Positions 61,201-64,000 of a stretch of 64,000 bases of DNA are shown here, piece after piece. This stretch comes from JAJZKE01 sp963762395 (GTDB taxonomy: Bacteria > Patescibacteriota > Saccharimonadia > Saccharimonadales > UBA4665). The notes under the pieces are model-generated. The model was not told the DNA's origin and did not search any database. It saw only the letters and a program-made list of their open reading frames with translations. The stretch spans positions 372,001 to 436,000 of the forward strand of contig CAVXKL010000001.1 in NCBI GenBank assembly GCA_963762395.1, written 5' to 3'. How positions within the stretch are numbered: the first letter of the stretch is position 1; the number at the start of each line of letters is the position of its first letter. The position numbers were made by a program, and so were the translations under genes.

Positions 61201-62736
61201 TATCGTCAAGGCATTACTGCCATTATCTGTTATGGGGGAATTCGCAATCTGATGTGTGCTGGTGAATTCGGCGATAACGCCATTAGTACCATTAGATGAA
61301 GTTGTAACCGAGTTAGCTGCCGCACCACAGTTACTGTCTGGCCCTGTAAGACAGAAAGTGTCAATAGAACCGCTCGTCAAAGCTGGAAATTCAACAGTAA
61401 CACCTCCAGAACCTGTTGGTGTCGATGGTAAGATAGAAATAGCGTTATTATTGGTGCCGTTGTCAAATATTAAACTGCCCTGAGTGGCTGGAGAGTTACT
61501 TCCTAGGGTTGCGGCTCCCTCTACGGATAGAGTTCCGGCAAGTGTAGTATTCCCAGTAATGTTTGCCGTACCAGAATCACTAAACGAACTAACACCTAGT
61601 GAGCCCAAGGTTGAAGCCTCTGTTACCCCCAATGTACCCTCAAGTGTTGTAGCTCCACTAGAAACAGTTAAACTGTTACCACCAGTTATCGTAGTATTAC
61701 CGTTAAGGGATACTGCTCCACTACCTGTACTAAATGTGGCATTACTTAAATTTTGCGTAAAGCTTCCGTTAATGCCTAAGTTACCACTCTGGTTAACAAC
61801 AAATTGGTCTACTCCATTGTTCTGAAGTTCTAACAAATTACCATTGCCTGTTTTATCTATGTAAATAGATGGGTTGTTTGAACTATCGTTTTGAGCGGCA
61901 TTAGGACCAAGAATCACCCCGCCGCCTCCAGAAAGTGCTAGATTATAACTTCCACTGCCGTTGTTAGTAATAACTATACTGTTATTCGAAGATGTTAAGC
62001 TTAGTACCCCGGTATTACTAACCGTAGTACCATTTATAGATATACCGGATCCAGAGGATAACGTAACGTTACCAGTAATACCTTGCAGGCTGCTGACAAC
62101 TGGAGTACTGGCAGCTACTGAGCTTATCGATTTTAATAATCCACTCGAAACATTTACGGTGTTACCATTAATGGTTAAGCCATTGCCGAGCACAATATTT
62201 CCCGCGACACCGCCAATGTTAGCAACATACTGCGCGGGTGTCTGAAGACTTACGAACTGCGAACCATTGTAGAAGTACGGCTTATTGGTAGTGCTATCAA
62301 AGTAAATTTCGCCGGCAATCGGTGAAGTTGGTGCGGTTGATGGTGTTAGTACGAGAGTTTTGTTGACAGTTAGCTGGCCATTGACCGCCAACTGATTAAC
62401 TTGTCCGAGGGTTAATAGATCAGCTTGTTGTGTTTGATTAACGGCAAGCGTACTGCCATTTTTGTAAGTACCACTCGCTTCTAAACTGTTTAATGAAGAG
62501 GCTTTACTATGTGCCTTATCGTAAATAATAGCCCCGCCACCGAGTAAACCAACGAAAAGTAAGGTACTGACAGTTATAATTATCGCTAATTTATTAAATT
62601 TAAACAGCGAAATACTTACCTTCTGAGACTTAACTGGCATGTTGGACGTAATCGGCGTCTTATAACCACCCTCTAAAGAAGAGTTATCCTGGAAAGCTCC
62701 AGAACCCGATTCTAAGCCATTATCTTCAGGTCTCAT
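55219..62736 (-). CDS. Giant membrane-anchored fibre protein, DGR target
   Basis: 2,505 residues. A cytoplasmic N-terminus of about 48 residues is followed by one membrane helix (about 49-71), then a very long Ser/Thr/Asn/Gly-rich region of repeated short beta motifs (patterns such as GNGLTINGNTVN and AGEIYFDSTTNKPYFYNG, reminiscent of phage tail fibres), and a C-terminal domain of about 260 residues with FGE-sulfatase/C-type-lectin-like features (ENEWMTIAENV, NVLWDFAGNVWQWSDDW, RGGGWSYGSYAGAFTL, IGFRVAR). The last 38 residues are the variable repeat. The likely role is a surface-displayed, diversifiable binding tip for cell or phage contact (inference). No Shine-Dalgarno is visible before ATG 62736; TACAAT lies about 65 nt upstream. 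Confidence 0.9.
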   Translation of the reverse strand: MRPEDNGLESGSGAFQDNSSLEGGYKTPITSNMPVKSQKVSISLFKFNKLAIIITVSTLLFVGLLGGGAIIYDKAHSKASSLNSLEASGTYKNGSTLAVNQTQQADLLTLGQVNQLAVNGQLTVNKTLVLTPSTAPTSPIAGEIYFDSTTNKPYFYNGSQFVSLQTPAQYVANIGGVAGNIVLGNGLTINGNTVNVSSGLLKSISSVAASTPVVSSLQGITGNVTLSSGSGISINGTTVSNTGVLSLTSSNNSIVITNNGSGSYNLALSGGGGVILGPNAAQNDSSNNPSIYIDKTGNGNLLELQNNGVDQFVVNQSGNLGINGSFTQNLSNATFSTGSGAVSLNGNTTITGGNSLTVSSGATTLEGTLGVTEASTLGSLGVSSFSDSGTANITGNTTLAGTLSVEGAATLGSNSPATQGSLIFDNGTNNNAISILPSTPTGSGGVTVEFPALTSGSIDTFCLTGPDSNCGAAANSVTTSSNGTNGVIAEFTSTHQIANSPITDNGSNALTIQSGYTLNVGTLSNSGNLNISPSGNVNINAGAQEVSIQGSSSSYFSVSANGKTNTLAFASPTSGQPTNYTITVPDESGTICLDNDAANCGFATSGSGVTNVNGYTGVICIQDANDNGPCSGNSVTINNATSSALGIASFSSTDFNVTSGAVTTVQNISTSGDVQFDSLSLGSGYNCNAPEAGSLCLSTGGTVYTSNLVNPSSTAPLQVSSANSLIQFDQEGTTFEFPTGYGVTTHDICVSGVSCATGTGAAVILQPSSAQADDGSIAGIFINDVNSNCTLGTNCKDLIDLQNGGDDVFTIDQYGNAQFDQTLYADTIQPISGAGGITIGTSGTSQSFTLQGNSGSEIEIANPNGGVSYIGVQNPSGGTASSQNVYYALDDTQVPSSGTNGGNTLSNPIFICTSVNSYCTASSGITGMGTTGNVAMFNGTHSLANSILSQSSSNISIAGSSSTSSLTIGDISSTAGQLVFNNGINSNSITFTQPASQPSSAINIGLPSVAGTIAVKGTGSISVDNTGTISCSDCAVTGSGGTGANVVTTLNGLDNAVSITDSLNNAFSTSGQNVQIANASTSNLGLVKINNDGNLTVSSGVIDTAQNIQTSSSPQFASVYLGSSGPSGNDGQLAFYDGSTSYKLILNQLTLTNNQTIHIPNNSGTLIVGVGSSNNLTLNNGVVDTANAVNFSTSVTTSELLSGSSSLQIGSTSSVQPFTLNGTAGTSGSYSSLDLYGGTYNTKINFATPATGNNVYTFPDAGGISATVCLQNTGSSYNSCTYSSGVSGTGSQYQVAYFTGTGGVSSGPNFYDNGSTVGIGGISSGFGSHTQLTVNTNATAVNNAVTQLNSGTSNPTYIPLVVEGASSQTADLLDIDNNLGNALAGFNSSGNLYFNGSTANTITGANNESLTLQSQGTGQLLLNSVGSSLALQVGSATEATVSSLGNLNLLNGSYQLGGSTTLSSSALTFTASTDSITGPSGSSITLDTTGSATLNLGNTNATSISLGNSSSNTTLAGKLSQTYSSSSANTADTINLTNSNSSAAGVAIQGISLTPTNNTPTSGTNTLNILNFAAGSGTSASAVTNGLNFTSATGYTNFINSPNFVVGSNGVIALGTIGTTGGQITFNSSHAGGLFNLEPSSSQANTTTLTIPTDSSGTDTVCLYTLSNCSGSNAGSGDTNYIENQTTQQTSANIDIQSASSAVAAKIQGASGQNILNLYSSSSSSTPVAYFDGSGNLSAGTINGATITSTAFNTATISGGTLSGSSLSATQLLFSGASGTVTTNSGDNLTIDTGGSTSTLGLGNTHATTIQLGNSSSATTLQSGSGNLALTTGTSTGNITLTTNNASSSIIAKSSTNSTTAFQVQNTGGTDLIQVDTSGNNIYLGGTTNSTVDVGAVGSAAYTTAINIGTSTGAAQTVTVGSTNSSSTLVLQAGGGITANTTIGQTVTDSATSSNPLLSQTVSSGTATGIISLLNQTVTNSNNTSTSTTVDADNINLIGTSNTLGTNILNGINFANVTSKTNNAFNGIYLGSGYTNDIDFSSSTGVTDYIYSPSAVLSNAGAFTGLTGVTSSGTVQGGTLYATTGFSANGTAGVADSCTSSQAILNATFSEGILTGGSCTAVQTAGINNGTSTQSANFNIQSAATGSVAAVIQGASGQTADLLDVENGSGLIVLSVNASGLTTLNSLNVTGATTLASLSVTGTATANTLTYGTSITSSCSGLTGYIWVPGSSKYGTLPGFCVMKYDASNPNDATGQGGNLTGIPASVPDAMPWTNISQQNAETRATAACNGCHLITENEWMTIAENVLWQSSNWVTSQSNTTPTGVVGTGILAAGHNDNSPAQAIAPSANDSQACYGTITGTNANTTNGTNSDVCGNGTGSQVRTLTLSNGNVLWDFAGNVWQWSDDWIIGNEEPQTGTTGFAWDDFSSITQWKGLQYANPTDRGWNHNQGLGEIYTDGTATNNTLYGFTRGGGWSYGSYAGAFTLALPTAPTSTSTSIGFRVAR
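55222..55337 (-). repeat. DGR variable repeat (VR)
   Basis: 116 bp ending directly at the TGA of the fibre gene. Compared with the TR, 15 differences fall at template adenines and one (coding T to C, near the 5' edge) does not. All eleven Asn codons are replaced: G, S, Y, Y, A, P, T, A, S, S, S. The last 18 nt (plus-strand 55222-55239) are identical to the TR. Confidence 0.96.
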
Positions 62737-62871
62737 TTTTTGTTATTTTTTAGTTCGTTTTTTAAGTCTTGATATTGTTACCCGTAATTTTATTGTATAA
62801 CTCCGAGTAGCTTAGTACAAGAATAATGAACACAAAAATAATCAAATCTCACCACTTATCCACAGGTGTTA

Positions 62872-63690
62872 TCAGTATAAGAGAAGGTATAAGGACAGAG
62901 AACCTACACCTGCTATCAGCGCTACCATACCGATTATAGATGTAAGACTTCTAAATACAGCATATTTAGCTAAAGGATTGCGGCCGATAGAGATGATGCT
63001 GCCGTAAACTGCGGCATATATTAGTGTTACGATGGAAATAATAGCCGCGAATGCTATAGCTAAGCTGATAATGACTCTGGCTGTGGAAATATAATGACCT
63101 GTAACACCTACGATAAACTGTTGGAGAGTTTGCAGATAAGAAGAGTTAGTATTACTGGCTGCCCCTATGCCAATGGATAGTCTAATGTAGCCTACAACGA
63201 TCTGATGACTTGAGCCAGAACTATCCCTTATCCGTTCAATTGTTGATCCCAAAGTACTGCTATTAAAACTAGTTAGGGCAGTGCCTATGACTCTATCACC
63301 GCTACTAGCCTGCATACCAATACCGTTAAAAGGTGATACGGCCACCTCTTGGCCAACTTTTATATTACCGTTAACATTATTGACGAGTACATTAACAGTG
63401 CCATCTGTGGCAACTTGCACCTTACCACTAGACGGATTAACAGCTACAAGGGATTGATCACTGCTAACTGCCACCCCGACCAGTCTTTGACCATTAGCTA
63501 TATTGGACGTTTCAACATAACCTGCTTTGCCACTGACAAGACTGACTATACTACCGTTTGGTATAGAGGTAGTTGAGCTATATGATCGTGAAATGTTCGG
63601 TGACGCTGCACTAACGTTTGCACTAGTAAGACCTGCAAACATCGCCAGTAAAGATAACAGCGTGATAATCGATGCTGAGCATCTCTTCAT
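62872..63690 (-). CDS. Secreted membrane protein upstream of the fibre gene
   Basis: 272 residues. A signal peptide (MKRCSASIITLLSLLAMFAGLTSANVSA) is followed by an extracytoplasmic domain of about 130 residues (GSIVSLVSGKAGYVETSNI, LVGVAVSSDQSLVAV, VNGNIKVGQEVAVSPFNGIGM), a repeated beta pattern that may be a beta-clip or decoration-type fold. Two membrane helices at the C-terminus (about 200-225 and 248-270) follow. No recognised family. It lies 135 bp upstream of the giant fibre gene on the same strand and may help display or anchor it (inference). TATAAT at 63701-63706 lies 10 nt before the ATG. Confidence 0.75.
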   Translation of the reverse strand: MKRCSASIITLLSLLAMFAGLTSANVSAASPNISRSYSSTTSIPNGSIVSLVSGKAGYVETSNIANGQRLVGVAVSSDQSLVAVNPSSGKVQVATDGTVNVLVNNVNGNIKVGQEVAVSPFNGIGMQASSGDRVIGTALTSFNSSTLGSTIERIRDSSGSSHQIVVGYIRLSIGIGAASNTNSSYLQTLQQFIVGVTGHYISTARVIISLAIAFAAIISIVTLIYAAVYGSIISIGRNPLAKYAVFRSLTSIIGMVALIAGVGSLSLYLLLY

Positions 63691-63700
63691 AATGCTAACG

Positions 63701-63706
63701 ATTATA
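63701..63706 (-). promoter_or_regulatory. -10 box of the 272-residue secreted protein gene
   Basis: Perfect TATAAT on the minus strand, 10 nt before the ATG at 63690. Confidence 0.5.
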
Positions 63707-63914
63707 TCATATAGGCTTGATTATTTTACTGTAAAGACATGGTCAAAGTCTGGTTAATTTTACTGTTCAATATATGTGTTGTCATTATTATATATCTGTA
63801 ATATGGTAACTAATGTTGATCTTTATACAACTAATTAAGAACTATACTTTGTACTCAATCCCTTTATTCGCTGGTCTTTTTATAGAGATTTTATTGTATA
63901 TTAGTTAGCAAAAC
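63707..63914. other. Intergenic region without a recognised gene
   Basis: AT-rich, about 210 bp between the divergent promoters of the secreted protein and the tRNA. I see no open frame, hairpin or repeat that I can support. Confidence 0.5.
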
Positions 63915-63943
63915 TTGTATGACTAGCACTGTTAAGATAAAAT
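63915..63943 (+). promoter_or_regulatory. Promoter of the tRNA gene
   Basis: TTGTAT (63915-63920), 17-nt spacer, TAAAAT (63938-63943), about 37 nt before the first base of the tRNA. Confidence 0.6.
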
Positions 63944-63980
63944 ACACCGGTAGTCTGGTCTCTTTCTTCCTTAGGTATAA

Positions 63981-64000
63981 GGGGCATTAGCTCAGTTGGT
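63981..64000 (+). tRNA. tRNA gene, 5' end only (probably Ala)
   Basis: The last 20 nt of the window, GGGGCATTAGCTCAGTTGGT, are the acceptor 5' strand and the D-arm of a tRNA (T8-A9 and the AGCTCAGTTGG D-stem/loop). The anticodon lies outside the window; GGGGCAT acceptors of this form are usually tRNA-Ala. Confidence 0.85.

Noticed and set aside
55727..62245. Plus-strand open frames of 60-113 codons opposite the giant fibre gene
   Set aside because: Val/Leu/Pro-rich shadows produced by Ser/Thr/Gly codons of the fibre on the other strand; no promoters or ribosome binding sites.

Overview
The window is bacterial, moderately AT-rich, gene-dense and uses the standard code (TGA is a stop in several genes, including the giant surface protein). 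Compact genes, short intergenic gaps, a class II ribonucleotide reductase, self-splicing introns in the 23S rRNA gene and large serine/threonine/asparagine-rich surface proteins point to the Candidate Phyla Radiation (Patescibacteria). Candidatus Saccharibacteria (TM7) is my best guess. That assignment is inference from gene content, not from a database search.

Positions 1-42,950 are a housekeeping region: tRNA charging (serS, lysS, proS, ileS), translation (frr, tsf, rpsB, rpmE, prfA, prmC, rplU, rpsU, infB, an S1-domain protein, def, fmt, map), division and segregation (ftsZ, ftsA, convergent parB/parA), nucleotide metabolism (nrdR-nrdJ, adk), secretion and proteolysis (lepB, an RseP-like protease, an HtrA-like protease, a CPBP protease), priA and greA. 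Two sites are notable. proS has a complete sigma70 promoter, T-box antiterminator and intrinsic terminator, and ileS carries a second T-box leader. Many genes have a -10 hexamer only 4-12 nt before the start codon and no Shine-Dalgarno sequence, so leaderless transcription looks widespread.

Positions 43,074-49,049 hold a 23S-5S rRNA unit on the minus strand with its own TTGACC-17-TAAAAT promoter, a processing stem of about 35 bp and a terminator. No 16S or tRNA gene is attached. The 23S gene is split by five group I introns at E. coli positions 1917, 1931, 1951, 2500 and 2593. The first three leave exons of only 14 and 20 nt. Two introns encode LAGLIDADG homing endonucleases, one of them an I-CreI relative at the I-CreI site itself.

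Positions 49,100-53,400 are an accessory islet: a headless surface-protein fragment, a tyrosine recombinase, an AbiEii-type nucleotidyltransferase toxin with its partner, a HigBA-like pair with a visible promoter/operator, and about 100-bp diverged direct repeats at both ends.

Positions 53,427-62,736 are a complete diversity-generating retroelement (DGR): avd, template repeat, reverse transcriptase and a 2,505-residue membrane-anchored fibre protein whose C-terminal lectin-like domain ends in the variable repeat. Fifteen of 16 TR/VR differences are at template adenines, and all eleven template AAC codons are changed. The reverse transcriptase is broken by one base at a run of eleven G's, which could be a phase-variation switch or a sequence error. 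A secreted/membrane protein lies upstream of the fibre gene, and the window ends in the first 20 nt of a tRNA gene. The DGR most plausibly diversifies a surface receptor used to attach to host or partner cells (inference).
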